Shown here: in pieces, positions 9,102 through 18,224 of the stretch
Numbering within the stretch: the first letter of the stretch is position 1
Layout: each line of letters begins with the position of its first letter
Origin: Paenibacillus endoradicis
GTDB taxonomy: Bacteria; Bacillota; Bacilli; Paenibacillales; Paenibacillaceae
Assembly (NCBI RefSeq): GCF_024721975.1
Contig: NZ_JANQBB010000001.1
Span: forward strand, 1,054,001 to 1,118,000
Length of the DNA stretch: 64,000 nucleotides
Reading direction: 5' to 3'
Position numbers and translations under genes: made by a program
Notes under the pieces: generated by a model
Databases searched by the model: none
What the model saw: the letters and a program-made list of their open reading frames with translations, nothing else
What the model was told of the DNA's origin: nothing

Positions 9102-9485
9102 TTACATTTTGACTAATTCTTTTTCTTTTTCCAATATAGTCTGTTCATACCTATCAATTTTGCCATCCAACCGTTCAAATACTTTTTTCATCTCTTCCAT
9201 TTTTAAAGCAAGCTGATTTCGTTGCTCAACTAAGAGGTTTTTCCTCGTAGCTATTGTTTCATCACCTTGTTGATACAGTCTGACATATTCAATTAACGTC
9301 GCTACTGGCAGACCACTACTTCGCATACATTTAATAAAATCTACCCAGCGACAGTCATCATCCGTATAATCTCTAATTCCTTTGCTATTACGGTTCACCG
9401 CCGGAATTAGTCCGATTTTTTCATAATAGCGAAGAGTATCAGGAGATAAATCATATTTTTTGCTTACTTCAGCTATTAACATCAA
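9102..9485 (-). CDS. MerR-family transcriptional regulator
   Basis: 127 residues. An N-terminal winged helix-turn-helix (IAEVSKKYDLSPDTLRYYEK, residues 4-23, then IGLIP) is followed by a long coiled coil (about 80-120) for dimerisation. No effector domain or conserved Cys is visible, so it is of the short type often paired with aldo/keto reductases. The reductase gene lies directly upstream (stop 9549) on the same strand, so the regulator probably controls this two-gene unit. Confidence 0.88.
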   Translation of the reverse strand: MMLIAEVSKKYDLSPDTLRYYEKIGLIPAVNRNSKGIRDYTDDDCRWVDFIKCMRSSGLPVATLIEYVRLYQQGDETIATRKNLLVEQRNQLALKMEEMKKVFERLDGKIDRYEQTILEKEKELVKM

Positions 9486-9548
9486 AATTCACTTCCTTAC
9501 ATTAGATAAAAAACACCAGAAATCGTAATGGATTACCGATTTTTTCTA

Positions 9549-10529
9549 TTATAGTGCACCAACTACCGGATGTGGAACATAAGGCTCTTCCATTGACGCA
9601 ACTTCTTCAGCTGTTAACGTAATGGATAACGCTGCAACAGCATCCTCGAGATGATTCGTTTTTGTTGCACCTATAATAGGAGAAGTTACTGGTGTATTTT
9701 GTAACAACCAAGCAAGTGCAATTTGTGCGCGAGGAACGCCACGTTTTTCTGCAATTGCCGCAACCCGCTCCACAATTAACCGATCCCCGTTGGCAGTCGC
9801 ATCATACTTAGACTTCTGGACTTGATCCGTTTCAGATCTATGTGTTGTTTCTGACCAATCCCGTGTCAATCTACCTGATGCAAGCGGACTATATGGAATC
9901 ACACCAATTTTCTCTTCTCTACAAAGTGGCATCATTTCTCGCTCCTCTTCTCGATAGATGAGGTTTAAATGATTCTGCATCGATACAAACTTCGTCCAAC
10001 CATTTTTGTCAGCTACATGTAATGCCTTTAAAAACTGCCAAGCATACATCGCAGAAGCACCAATATATCTTGCCTTACCAGCCTTCACGACATCATGCAG
10101 TGCTTCCATTGTTTCTTCTATAGGAGTATTATAATCCCATCGATGAATTTGATAAAGGTCAACATAATCGGTTCCGAGTCTCATCAAACTTTTATCAATT
10201 TCACTCATAATAGCTTTACGAGAAAGACCTGCACCGTTTGGTCCTTCATGCATACGGAAATGAACTTTTGTCGCAAGTACGATCTCATCGCGATTAGCAT
10301 AATCCTTTAGCGCGCGTCCAACGATTTCTTCGCTTGTTCCATCTGAATACACATTTGCGGTATCAAAGAAATTGATTCCAAGATCTAGTGCCTTCTTAAT
10401 AATAGGGCGACTTTGCTCTTCATTAATTACCCATGGGTGAACCCATCGTTCGGCTACTCCAAAGCCCATACACCCAAGACAAAGTCGAGATACATCTAAT
10501 CCAGTATTTCCAAGTTTCATATATTCCAT
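9549..10529 (-). CDS. Aldo/keto reductase
   Basis: 326 residues forming a full (alpha/beta)8 barrel. The catalytic tetrad is intact: D56 and Y61 in FFDTANVYSDG, K88 in ATKVHF and H129 in YQIHRW. The NADPH-binding end contains IGATKTNHLEDAV. It reduces aldehydes or ketones with NADPH in the cytoplasm. It forms a unit with the MerR regulator downstream, an arrangement typical of Firmicutes. Its codon choice looks more GC-rich than its neighbours, suggesting a separate origin. Confidence 0.92.
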   Translation of the reverse strand: MEYMKLGNTGLDVSRLCLGCMGFGVAERWVHPWVINEEQSRPIIKKALDLGINFFDTANVYSDGTSEEIVGRALKDYANRDEIVLATKVHFRMHEGPNGAGLSRKAIMSEIDKSLMRLGTDYVDLYQIHRWDYNTPIEETMEALHDVVKAGKARYIGASAMYAWQFLKALHVADKNGWTKFVSMQNHLNLIYREEEREMMPLCREEKIGVIPYSPLASGRLTRDWSETTHRSETDQVQKSKYDATANGDRLIVERVAAIAEKRGVPRAQIALAWLLQNTPVTSPIIGATKTNHLEDAVAALSITLTAEEVASMEEPYVPHPVVGAL

Positions 10530-10643
10530 ATGTTTTCCCTCACATTCTATAAGAAATTGTAGTTATTCTCTAAAGTTTAACTCTTGGAGTTAACTCCAAG
10601 TCAAGCAATTAGGCTATAAAGTAATTTATTAATAATAAAGGGG

Positions 10644-11189
10644 CTACATTTTCTTTGATTTGTATCGACGTCCTATGTACATAATTGAAAGTCCGACAAC
10701 CATAAGGATAATAAATCCAGTAATCAATCTCCACTTGTAAAATTCAATAGTTAGACTAACATTGATATATGGTTCTAATCCCTGCCCTAATTGCTTAAGA
10801 TCTGACTCAGCACTAGCTAAAGTTGTTGACCGCCCACAATTCATTACATAGTAATTACCTTCATGGTTATAGGAATAAAGTAAATAATCTTCTTCCTGTT
10901 GAAAATCAAACTGGCAACTCGACCAAGTAGTATACACAATAATTTGTGTTGTATGTATCCCTTTCCATATCTCATTAACTTCAATCAATACAGCATTGTA
11001 TGATTCATTGTCTATCGTAGTTTTTTTGATACCTTTTACCCTTCCAGTGAAAACAGCATCTGACTTTTCTAATGCTTCGATTGCATCTTCTGGATAAAAA
11101 CAATTACAAGCTAACACATGGATTGGAGCGAACACAGCAAATAATTGAAATATTAATACAGCGATAATAATTCTCTTTGTAGTCTTTAT
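10644..11189 (-). CDS. TIMP/NTR-like secreted Cys-rich protein with C-terminal membrane anchor; start codon atypical
   Basis: Mature part CNCFYPEDAIEALEKSDAVF resembles netrin-like (TIMP-type) bacterial proteins: a CxC start after the signal peptide, WKG, SSCQFDF, YLLYSY and a late NCGRSTTLASAE. A C-terminal transmembrane helix (about residues 155-175) is followed by basic residues. The GTG at 11135 falls inside the signal peptide. The natural signal peptide (KTTKRIIIAVLIFQLFAV) needs a start at 11189, where there is ATA behind a G-run Shine-Dalgarno. The start may be non-AUG or lost by mutation. Confidence 0.65.
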   Translation of the reverse strand: MKTTKRIIIAVLIFQLFAVFAPIHVLACNCFYPEDAIEALEKSDAVFTGRVKGIKKTTIDNESYNAVLIEVNEIWKGIHTTQIIVYTTWSSCQFDFQQEEDYLLYSYNHEGNYYVMNCGRSTTLASAESDLKQLGQGLEPYINVSLTIEFYKWRLITGFIILMVVGLSIMYIGRRYKSKKM

Positions 11190-11230
11190 TATTATCCCCC
11201 CACTCTATGAATAACTGCAAACTATTCATT

Positions 11231-11253
11231 ACTCGAATACAGTGTGTTGTGAT
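11231..11253 (-). repeat. Remnant of an attC-like right half
   Basis: CGAATACAGTGTGTTGTGAT resembles the right end of the intact repeats (GTGAATACTGTGTTATGCGAT). No matching left half is seen, so this is an eroded fragment. Confidence 0.4.
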
Positions 11254-11285
11254 TATTTCTCCAACCTAGATTACCTGACAAATAA

Positions 11286-11789
11286 TTATAGAGTATCTTT
11301 AATTTCAATAATTTGCTTGATATGTCTTTGTTCATGTAATTCGAGAGATCTAACCCATTCAATTAATAACATTTCTTTGAAGACCGGATGTGTAAATTGT
11401 CTTTTGTTCAGAATAGATGGGTCTTCTAATGTGTTTAATATGTCGTGTAACTTCTCTCTAGATTTATTTAAAGCATCAATGATTTCTCCATATTCTACAA
11501 TCTCATCAGTAGGTTTAGCGATGTCAGGAGCTTCTAGCTTCTTCGTTCTATCTAGCAGAAATTCAAGTGGTTTATTTCCAATAATTGAGTCATCCTTACT
11601 TTTCAATCCTCTTCTTATAGCTATAATATATAACTCTTCTGTCTTAATTAGATGTTGACATACCTGTCCGATACTCCAACTGCTAGAGTCTTTTTTTTTG
11701 TTTAGTTGATCTGAATTCAATCCATCAAGAATACCTAGCAATACATCTCTTGTTTCTTGTAATTTCAGAATAATATTGTGAAGTTCCAT
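11286..11789 (-). CDS. DinB family protein
   Basis: 167 residues from ATG 11789, preceded by GGGAG; the longer frame to 11807 has no site. Family features are SSWSIGQVCQHLIKTEELY (about 41-59), containing the first metal His, and LELHEQRHIKQI near the C-terminus with the two further His. Predicted soluble four-helix bundle, substrate unknown. Confidence 0.8.
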   Translation of the reverse strand: MELHNIILKLQETRDVLLGILDGLNSDQLNKKKDSSSWSIGQVCQHLIKTEELYIIAIRRGLKSKDDSIIGNKPLEFLLDRTKKLEAPDIAKPTDEIVEYGEIIDALNKSREKLHDILNTLEDPSILNKRQFTHPVFKEMLLIEWVRSLELHEQRHIKQIIEIKDTL

Positions 11790-11946
11790 GGTAAAACTCC
11801 CTCTCATTTTGTATTTAAGATTATCTTATACAATGAACTTATATTCATAAACACCGCATAAGTTGATATCTTCTGCAATTAAATCAATTTAGGTACAGTA
11901 TCAGCTTGCCAATGTTTCAATTTCTGTATTGAGTACATTATCACTC

Positions 11947-12549
11947 TCATTTATGTTTTTTACCATTGGATGTTTCGTAACTACCCTCTGAGAGAAATCC
12001 TTCAAGCCTAGTTTTTATATCTTTCCATTCAGATTCAATAATACTGTATATTACATAATCCATATTGTTATATTTCCGACGCAGAATCCCTTCTTTAATT
12101 GCGCCTAGTCTCTCAATTGCCCTTTGCGATTTTTTGTTTTCTATTGTAGTTATGATTTCAATCCTATTCGTGTTTAAACTTTCAAATCCATACTTAAGCA
12201 TTAGATATTTAGTTTCAGTATTTACTCTCGTTCTCCATACTTTAGAGGAATACCAAGTTGAGCCGATATTAAGATTGTTATTTTCTTCTGATATTCTAAG
12301 AAAACGAGTTGTTCCTACAATTTCATCCCGCTCTTTATCAAATACAACATAAGGAAATTGATCTCCACGTTCACGAGCTTCTATTGCTTTCTCAATAAAG
12401 CTATCCATATCTTCTATCGTATTAATCTTAGTTGGATAGTTGGTCCATATTTCAGGGTCTCTTGAACATTCAAATAAAGGAATGGAGTGTTCCTTCTCTA
12501 ATGCTTTCAATGCTACCTGCTTTCCTTCTAATCCAGTGAATTTAAACAT
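11947..12549 (-). CDS. RimJ/RimL-type GNAT acetyltransferase
   Basis: 200 residues from ATG 12549, with GAGG upstream; the extra N-terminal codons to 12570 have no ribosome site. It shows GSTWYSSKVWRTRVNTETKY (CoA region) and NKKSQRAIERLGAIKEGILR (final helix and strand), both characteristic of the YdaF/RimL group. It is a stand-alone minus-strand gene with unknown target. Confidence 0.85.
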   Translation of the reverse strand: MFKFTGLEGKQVALKALEKEHSIPLFECSRDPEIWTNYPTKINTIEDMDSFIEKAIEARERGDQFPYVVFDKERDEIVGTTRFLRISEENNNLNIGSTWYSSKVWRTRVNTETKYLMLKYGFESLNTNRIEIITTIENKKSQRAIERLGAIKEGILRRKYNNMDYVIYSIIESEWKDIKTRLEGFLSEGSYETSNGKKHK

Positions 12550-12711
12550 AATTAATTCCTCACTATACATTACTTCGAATATTGTCTATAGAAAAATTCC
12601 CAACTAAGGAATTATCACTGAGTTGTATGTTGAGTACTGTCATGTTTAGACCTCCCACTTCTAATTTAATGAAAATATCTGCGTAGAAATGTTCAAGATA
12701 CTTAAAATTTC

Positions 12712-12762
12712 ACGACAGACGCCCACCTTAGATAGCAGTTATCTAAGGTGGGCGTCTGTCGT
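12712..12762 (-). repeat. Perfect long hairpin, type B repeat
   Basis: A perfect 23-bp stem closes a 5-nt loop; each arm reads ACGACAGACGCCCACCTTAG then ATA, or its complement. GTTCAAGATACTT, similar to attC-like GTTCAGGTATTC, lies just to the left, and CGTTGC lies to the right. A perfect palindrome of this length usually reflects a selected or recently formed structure. Terminator function for the NUDIX gene at 12828 is possible, but there is no T-run. Confidence 0.75.
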
Positions 12763-12827
12763 TGCTTAGCTTAATTCAATAATATTCGATTTAGTCTGTT
12801 TTGGCATTCAACGACTCATAAAGTTAA

Positions 12828-13289
12828 CTATAAGATGGATTTATATTGTTCAGATTCAATAAACTCATTAAGAATGATTCTAATCATCTCAATAGTGTTT
12901 TCGGGTAATTCCTTAGGTTTGAAGTATCTATATTCTAGTACTTCAAACTCATCAGGCCTTATAATACCTGTAAAATGATTTGTAATATAAGTTACAGCAA
13001 CGTAATGTGTTTTTTGTCCTGTTTCAGAAGTAATATAAAATCGACTATCAGAAAAAGTTTTGAATTCAATTAGTTTTTCTACACTAATTTCAAGTTCCTC
13101 CATTACTTCTCTTCGGATTGCATTTTCTATTGATTCTCCAGGTTCTAATAATCCCCCAGGTAGACCCCAAAAATTATCATTATGTTTTACAAGTAATAGT
13201 TCTCCATGTGAATTATAGATAATAAGTGTGGGTCTAACTAAAATTAAAGGTAATTCTTTATTACCACTCTTTAAGTCATTAATATTCAT
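12828..13289 (-). CDS. NUDIX hydrolase
   Basis: 153 residues with a complete Nudix box beginning GLPGGLLEPGESIENAIRRE, then VMEELEI (about 43-69). A strand-rich N-terminus (LPLILVRPTLIIY) and the substrate-side FKTFSDSRFY segment place it with MutT-like ADP-ribose or nucleotide pyrophosphatases. Cytoplasmic, substrate unknown. The hairpin at 12712 lies just downstream. Confidence 0.85.
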   Translation of the reverse strand: MNINDLKSGNKELPLILVRPTLIIYNSHGELLLVKHNDNFWGLPGGLLEPGESIENAIRREVMEELEISVEKLIEFKTFSDSRFYITSETGQKTHYVAVTYITNHFTGIIRPDEFEVLEYRYFKPKELPENTIEMIRIILNEFIESEQYKSIL

Positions 13290-13379
13290 GAGTTAAATCC
13301 TCCTTAATCATATCCAATTCTAACAGTGAAGGCTGAATCTATATTCTTATAGCACATTTAATTCCGATCAGGTTTATAG

Positions 13380-13889
13380 TTAGCTTTGAAGTGATCTAAT
13401 ATTCCCTTCACAATCTGCTGTTTTTTCTAAATACTCCTTTAATGGTTTCAGGTGATGTTGATCATGCCATATAAAATCCTTTAAGTACTGTGGAATGTTA
13501 AATATACTACCATCTCCATCTATATAATTTTGAGCCACTACTTCTTCTGATATTGCTGAAATCTCATTAAGAATACTTTTACGATAATAAACTAGCTGCT
13601 CAATTAGTTTGTCTGTTGTGATTCCTCTTGCATATTCCATTGCATTGCTATTAAATTCATCATAGTTTAAATGTTTAACAGTAATCTTTTCATCCGAAGC
13701 AATCTTATTTATTGCTTCTTCGTAAAAATACTTGTCCCAAAGCATAATATGACAGATAATATCTTTTATTGTCCATTTACCTTTTTCAATGCTTGAGTTC
13801 CATGTTTCATTACTCATTCCCTTTAAGCGGTTGGAAAAAGTAATCAACTCTTCGAATAGTGTAATCAGTTCTTTTATTTCATTTGACAT
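13380..13889 (-). CDS. DinB/ClbS-like four-helix protein
   Basis: 169 residues. WTIKDIICHIMLWDKYFYEE (about 38-57) carries the first His. The C-terminal DFIWHDQHHLKPL carries the WHDxHH triplet of the DUF1706/ClbS branch. ClbS proteins are cyclopropane hydrolases that protect against colibactin, but this branch also contains uncharacterised members. Which of the two this is cannot be read from sequence alone. Confidence 0.7.
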   Translation of the reverse strand: MSNEIKELITLFEELITFSNRLKGMSNETWNSSIEKGKWTIKDIICHIMLWDKYFYEEAINKIASDEKITVKHLNYDEFNSNAMEYARGITTDKLIEQLVYYRKSILNEISAISEEVVAQNYIDGDGSIFNIPQYLKDFIWHDQHHLKPLKEYLEKTADCEGNIRSLQS

Positions 13890-13992
13890 AGACTAGTCAT
13901 CCCCTCTTATCTTTTGAAAAAGACTTAATATTAAGAAACCAAGATTATCAGGGATTGGTGGTGAAATTATGAATTGCATCTCTCCAACCCAT

Positions 13993-14646
13993 CTATTTCA
14001 CTCCTCCAATTTCCTTGAAATTATTGGTATATTCTAGAGCTGAAATGATAGGCTTTAGTTTCAACAACCCCAACTCAACGGATGTTTCTATATACCCGAT
14101 TATCTGATTTAAAGTAAAGACATTAAGATTTTCATTTATATCTTCCTTATTGTACGCTATATCTCCAAATACATAGGGTATGAATTGTTCAACATCTGTG
14201 GACTTAACCTCTTCTATATCCAAGATAGCAGGACGTTCACTGAGCATTCTTTTCAATTGATCTGTATAACCATAGTATTCTAGTAATTTCCCATTCAGTA
14301 ATCGGAAATCATTATGATATAAATTTATTAAATCTTTATCTGCATCCATTCTGTTTCTCAACCAAGATAGAAAAAAACCTTTTAACCATATATCATCAGC
14401 AATCAAATGTGTGTAGTATCCCAGTATATAATGACTCTCTCTATACGAGCTGTAATTATCTAAAAATCTATTATAATTAATGAATCTTGAATAATCTCGT
14501 GATCTACCTTCAAAGAAATGAGATAAGTCTTTAGGTGAAACAGCATCTGGAGCAATGCTACCAAGTAAAAATGATGTTCTATCTTCTAACTCTAGACACT
14601 CTGAAATTCGATTAGCAATAACCAAGTGCATTATTCTTGAACCCAT
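13993..14646 (-). CDS. Zinc-dependent phospholipase C/S1-P1-like hydrolase
   Basis: 218 residues from ATG 14646, with GGAG 9 nt upstream. The helical zinc enzyme motif set is present: MGSRIMHLVIANRI at the start (first His), GSIAPDAV (Asp), LSHFF, and YILGYYTHLIADDIW with the HxxxD pair. Related proteins hydrolyse phospholipids or are of unknown substrate. No signal peptide is seen, so it probably acts in the cytoplasm. Confidence 0.75.
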   Translation of the reverse strand: MGSRIMHLVIANRISECLELEDRTSFLLGSIAPDAVSPKDLSHFFEGRSRDYSRFINYNRFLDNYSSYRESHYILGYYTHLIADDIWLKGFFLSWLRNRMDADKDLINLYHNDFRLLNGKLLEYYGYTDQLKRMLSERPAILDIEEVKSTDVEQFIPYVFGDIAYNKEDINENLNVFTLNQIIGYIETSVELGLLKLKPIISALEYTNNFKEIGGVK

Positions 14647-14794
14647 AATTCCTATCTCCATTCTATAATTTCTATATCTTTTCTTCGCGGTTAATTCCAT
14701 TATATTCTATAGTTCGTATTTTTCTAGTATTTTCTAGTAATTACATTATAGAACATACAATTCGCCATATTCCTTCCTTTCTATTTGTCTTACA

Positions 14795-16387
14795 CTAATT
14801 TACGAAATATACTTTGAAAACTTTTAATGCAGCACCCGTATCTCCAATTAGCAAAGCGTTAAGGTTACTGAATGTTTCATCTTTATAGGCTAAAGCCATA
14901 TCATCAAATTTAAAATAAGCTATTCGATCAACTTCTTCCGCTGGAGCAACCTTTGCCCAAGGTTCCCCACCTGACCAGCTTTGTAAGATTAGTTCAGGTA
15001 CATTTACACCTTCATATTCGACAGCAATTATAATGTCTTTTGATAGATCATAAGGCATAAAATCAATTCTTGGAGATAAAGTAACTGCTTGCCCCCACTC
15101 ACCATTTGAAGACTTTTCACCTTCGAATAAAATTGTAGAATCTGAGTCACTCACTTCATCAAAGGCGGGATCTTTACCATTGTATACGTTCACCATTGCC
15201 TCCATAATTTCAGGATAAATCCAGGTCAATGTTCTTCTATTGAATAATGCCATGGCATCTGTACCAAATGCATCAGAGTAGCCGTTATCCCACCAAAAAG
15301 TTGGAATACCTTTTTGCTTAGCGGACTTTACAAAATAAGAAGCGTGAGTAACCCTAGCGTCTAAATTCTCCTTGTTAGTAGAAGCAAACTCACCAAGAAC
15401 AACAGGAGTGCCTTTACTAAGGAACATAGTCTCAAGCAACTCAAACAAATTACTTGTGCTTTTCTTGTCTTGATCGCTCCCCCATTCTCTTTCACTTTCT
15501 CTTGTAATTTCCATACTAAATTCGAATGGAGAATAGGAATGTATGGAGATTGCAATGTTTTTATCATCTGGAATAGTAAAAGCTACTAGAGCGTCATAAT
15601 TGGCAGAAGCAGCATACGTCGGAAGCATGACAAGTCGTTGCTCATTATTCCCACCTGTAGCTCTGATCGTTTCAAGTGCTGCCGCATTATATCCATTGAC
15701 TATCTCATAAGCCTCAGCATTTCCGTTCCAATCATCTCCATTACGTGGTTCATTCATTGCTTCGAAAATAAGGAAGTCCCCATATTCTTTAAAGTGCTCA
15801 GCAATTTGCTGCCACATCTTCTTAAGTTGATCTGTTGCAGCAGCTTTGTTTTCTACATTAACAGCTTCCCAACCATAGTGATGATGGATATTAATAATCG
15901 CATACATATCATTAGATAACACATATTGTACGATCTCTTCAGCTCGATCTAAATATCCAGCATTAATTATGTAATCTGGTTCATTCCCTATATTGTCATC
16001 CCATGTTATAGGTATTCGAACGGATTGAAATCCAGCGTTCTTAATCTCATCAATCATTTCCTTTGTCGTTGTGGGATTTCCCCATCTTGTTTCGCCACCG
16101 AATGAATCGAGTGTATTGCCCAAATTCCAACCGATCTTCATATCTTTAACTAAATCCATAGCTGAAATATTACGCATATCCTTTGAATAGTGTAGATCTT
16201 CCAGATCTTGCGGATCGACGATTGCTATAGGAAATGACATGTCATTGTTTGTAGCAGTAGGCTGTACTACAGTGGTAGAATCGATCATATTTCCTTTGTC
16301 GACACTTTTTTCGCTGCAAGCACTAGTTATCAATAACATAGCTAACATTATAAACACCCATGATCTTCTTTTTATTACAAGAATCAA
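14795..16387 (-). CDS. Lipoprotein GH5 cellulase/endoglucanase with C-terminal carbohydrate-binding module
   Basis: 530 residues from TTG 16387, with GAGGTG 8 nt upstream. The lipoprotein signal ends at ITSAC (Cys24). The GH5 barrel spans about 75-400: KIGWNLGNTLD, HHHYGW, the acid/base Glu213 in MNEPRNG and nucleophile Glu333 in VVLGEF. Residues 425-530 form a beta-sandwich resembling a carbohydrate-binding module. It would hydrolyse beta-1,4-glucan at the cell surface. It is much larger than its cassette-like neighbours and has no other sugar gene next to it. Confidence 0.9.
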   Translation of the reverse strand: MILVIKRRSWVFIMLAMLLITSACSEKSVDKGNMIDSTTVVQPTATNNDMSFPIAIVDPQDLEDLHYSKDMRNISAMDLVKDMKIGWNLGNTLDSFGGETRWGNPTTTKEMIDEIKNAGFQSVRIPITWDDNIGNEPDYIINAGYLDRAEEIVQYVLSNDMYAIINIHHHYGWEAVNVENKAAATDQLKKMWQQIAEHFKEYGDFLIFEAMNEPRNGDDWNGNAEAYEIVNGYNAAALETIRATGGNNEQRLVMLPTYAASANYDALVAFTIPDDKNIAISIHSYSPFEFSMEITRESEREWGSDQDKKSTSNLFELLETMFLSKGTPVVLGEFASTNKENLDARVTHASYFVKSAKQKGIPTFWWDNGYSDAFGTDAMALFNRRTLTWIYPEIMEAMVNVYNGKDPAFDEVSDSDSTILFEGEKSSNGEWGQAVTLSPRIDFMPYDLSKDIIIAVEYEGVNVPELILQSWSGGEPWAKVAPAEEVDRIAYFKFDDMALAYKDETFSNLNALLIGDTGAALKVFKVYFVN

Positions 16388-16412
16388 GATATAAGCACCT
16401 CTAACCTATATA

Positions 16413-17153
16413 TTATTTTTCTGCAAGAATAGTAAATTCCCATGGAATATTCTCACCCTTCCATCCACGATGTTCATCAAACTTCTTCAGTAGAAATCCT
16501 TGTGAAAGAATTGAATTTATTATCTCGCTCAAAGTATAGGATCTAACAACGACATCAGGAAAATCTTGTTGTTCCTCTTCATCAAAAAAACTCTTGTATG
16601 CCACATCTCCACTTTTTATTTCCGTATCAAAATAACCAATCTCACCTTGACTTGTCAGGCATTTTCTTAAAGGATGAAAATCACTTAAAATGATAGTTCC
16701 CCCATTACTTAATAGTTCATAGAGAACAGACATAAATTTATCGATATCACTAAAATAATGCAATATTCCTCCTTCCAAATACAAAATATCAAAATAACCT
16801 TTATATTTATTAAGATCAATATCATAAATGTCCGTAACGATATAGTCTATGGTGGTTTGAGCACAGTCGGCTAATTCTAAAGCATATTTTTTATTTTCCT
16901 CTGAGATATCGAATACAGTTACTTCTGCACCTAATAATGCTAAAGGAACAGCTTTCCTTCCATTTGATCCACATAGATTGGCTACTTTTCGTCCTTTTAC
17001 ATGTTCAAAATAATGTTTATGTTTTTTAAGACTTGCTCTAGGATCTTTTAATATTTGTCTTGCTTTCTCCATAGGTGTACCATCTCTTTTATGCCAAAAT
17101 TCATATGCGCGATATTCCCATGCCTTTTTATTCTTTTCACTTTGTGCATTCAA
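16413..17153 (-). CDS. Class I SAM-dependent methyltransferase
   Basis: 246 residues. Motif I reads VANLCGSNGRKAVPLALLGA (about 57-76), followed by VTVFDIS with the acidic ribose ligand. FDILYLEGGILHYFSDID and GGTIILSDFHPL mark the later Rossmann strands. It is close to a widespread Firmicute family annotated only as class I methyltransferase; the substrate is unknown. It lies 26 bp upstream of the GH5 gene on the same strand but has no obvious functional link to it. Confidence 0.85.
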   Translation of the reverse strand: MNAQSEKNKKAWEYRAYEFWHKRDGTPMEKARQILKDPRASLKKHKHYFEHVKGRKVANLCGSNGRKAVPLALLGAEVTVFDISEENKKYALELADCAQTTIDYIVTDIYDIDLNKYKGYFDILYLEGGILHYFSDIDKFMSVLYELLSNGGTIILSDFHPLRKCLTSQGEIGYFDTEIKSGDVAYKSFFDEEEQQDFPDVVVRSYTLSEIINSILSQGFLLKKFDEHRGWKGENIPWEFTILAEK

Positions 17154-17223
17154 TTTAGTTTCCCCCTCTTTATTTTACAAATCTGAATTATTAGAATTGA
17201 TTTCTGATATCTTTCAAAGGTTT

Positions 17224-17283
17224 ACAACGAAAACCCACCTGCAACTTTACTCTCGCTTTTACAGGTGGGTTTCTATGTTAGTG
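17224..17283 (-). repeat. Type B attC-like hairpin (AAC to GTT ends)
   Basis: ACAACG, arm AAAACCCACCTG, a 20-nt loop including CTCTCGCTTTTA, arm CAGGTGGGTTT, then CTATGTTAGTG. The AAC and GTT ends, each 3-6 nt from the stem, look like a miniature attC. It lies between the methyltransferase and a GNAT. Confidence 0.6.
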
Positions 17284-17329
17284 TATATTCTTATAAGTGT
17301 GGAATGATGTTCATGGACAGATCGGAATC

Positions 17330-17770
17330 TTAAGCAAAACTATACTTCGCTATAAGCTCCCCCCAAGGAGCTAATCCTACTTCTTGAAAACCTACCTTCT
17401 TATAAAACTTCTTTGCGTCTTCATTATTAGGTTTATAACCTAGCCATATTACATCTGTTCGATCTTCTTTATTCGAGATATCATTAATGATCAATTGCAT
17501 GGCCCTCTTACCATATCCAAGTCCTTGATATCGTTCATCAATCATTAATCTGTAGATCCAATAATTCCCGTCATCAGGATCTATTCCGTACATTGAAAAT
17601 CCAACAAGTATTTCTTCAAAATAAATAGATTTAGTTGAAAAGCCAGGTATAAACTGTGCCTCTGCAATTGAGTATAGATTCGATGTAATGAAGCTCTGTT
17701 GTTCTTGTTTAGTCTTTAAGTGAATACATTCTTCCCAGTTTAATTTAGTAATTGTTCTTAAAGTTATCAA
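17330..17770 (-). CDS. GNAT acetyltransferase (spermidine/BltD-like)
   Basis: 146 residues. The opening LRTITKLNWEECIHLK, the WIYRLMIDERYQGLGYGKRA CoA-binding segment and the C-terminal NEDAKKFYKKVGF match the Bacillus BltD/PaiA type that acetylates polyamines. Assignment to polyamines is by overall resemblance only. Confidence 0.85.
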   Translation of the reverse strand: MITLRTITKLNWEECIHLKTKQEQQSFITSNLYSIAEAQFIPGFSTKSIYFEEILVGFSMYGIDPDDGNYWIYRLMIDERYQGLGYGKRAMQLIINDISNKEDRTDVIWLGYKPNNEDAKKFYKKVGFQEVGLAPWGELIAKYSFA

Positions 17771-17896
17771 ATTCTGATTCCTCCCATAGTAGTAGAGAAA
17801 TCTGTAATTCAGACTCTCTACGTATTGCTTGACCTCACAATTATTGTAACTGTGTTTTTAGTGTTCATTTCACATCACTCCTCTCAAGTTGTTATT

Positions 17897-18115
17897 TCAG
17901 ATTTTACCTTTATCTTCTCTTTTAGTTGTTATTTTTGATCTAATTATGAATAAAATCAGTAATGAAAATAATAACATTCCTGAATATTGCATGTACAAGC
18001 CAAGTTGCATTGAGTTCAGTACTTCATTTGCATAAAAACTAAATATTATTGTTAATACACTAATTATTAGCAAGAGATAAAATAGAATATTAAGTGCTTT
18101 TGTTAAATTCTTAAT
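17897..18115 (-). CDS. Small two-helix membrane protein with ATT start
   Basis: 72 residues with two hydrophobic helices (about 6-25 and 43-61) and a basic C-terminal tail. The frame opens at ATT 18115, with AGGTGAG 5 nt upstream; no ATG, GTG or TTG gives the first helix. Either ATT initiates or an ATG has mutated. I do not recognise the family. Confidence 0.5.
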   Translation of the reverse strand: MKNLTKALNILFYLLLIISVLTIIFSFYANEVLNSMQLGLYMQYSGMLLFSLLILFIIRSKITTKREDKGKI

Positions 18116-18224
18116 GTAATCTCACCTCGATTTATAAAAAACTTAAATTCCCTTAATTTGTTAGACGCAAATTATACTCCAATTGTTTCTTCTAATGTAA
18201 TTATTATTGATGATCTTTTTGAGT

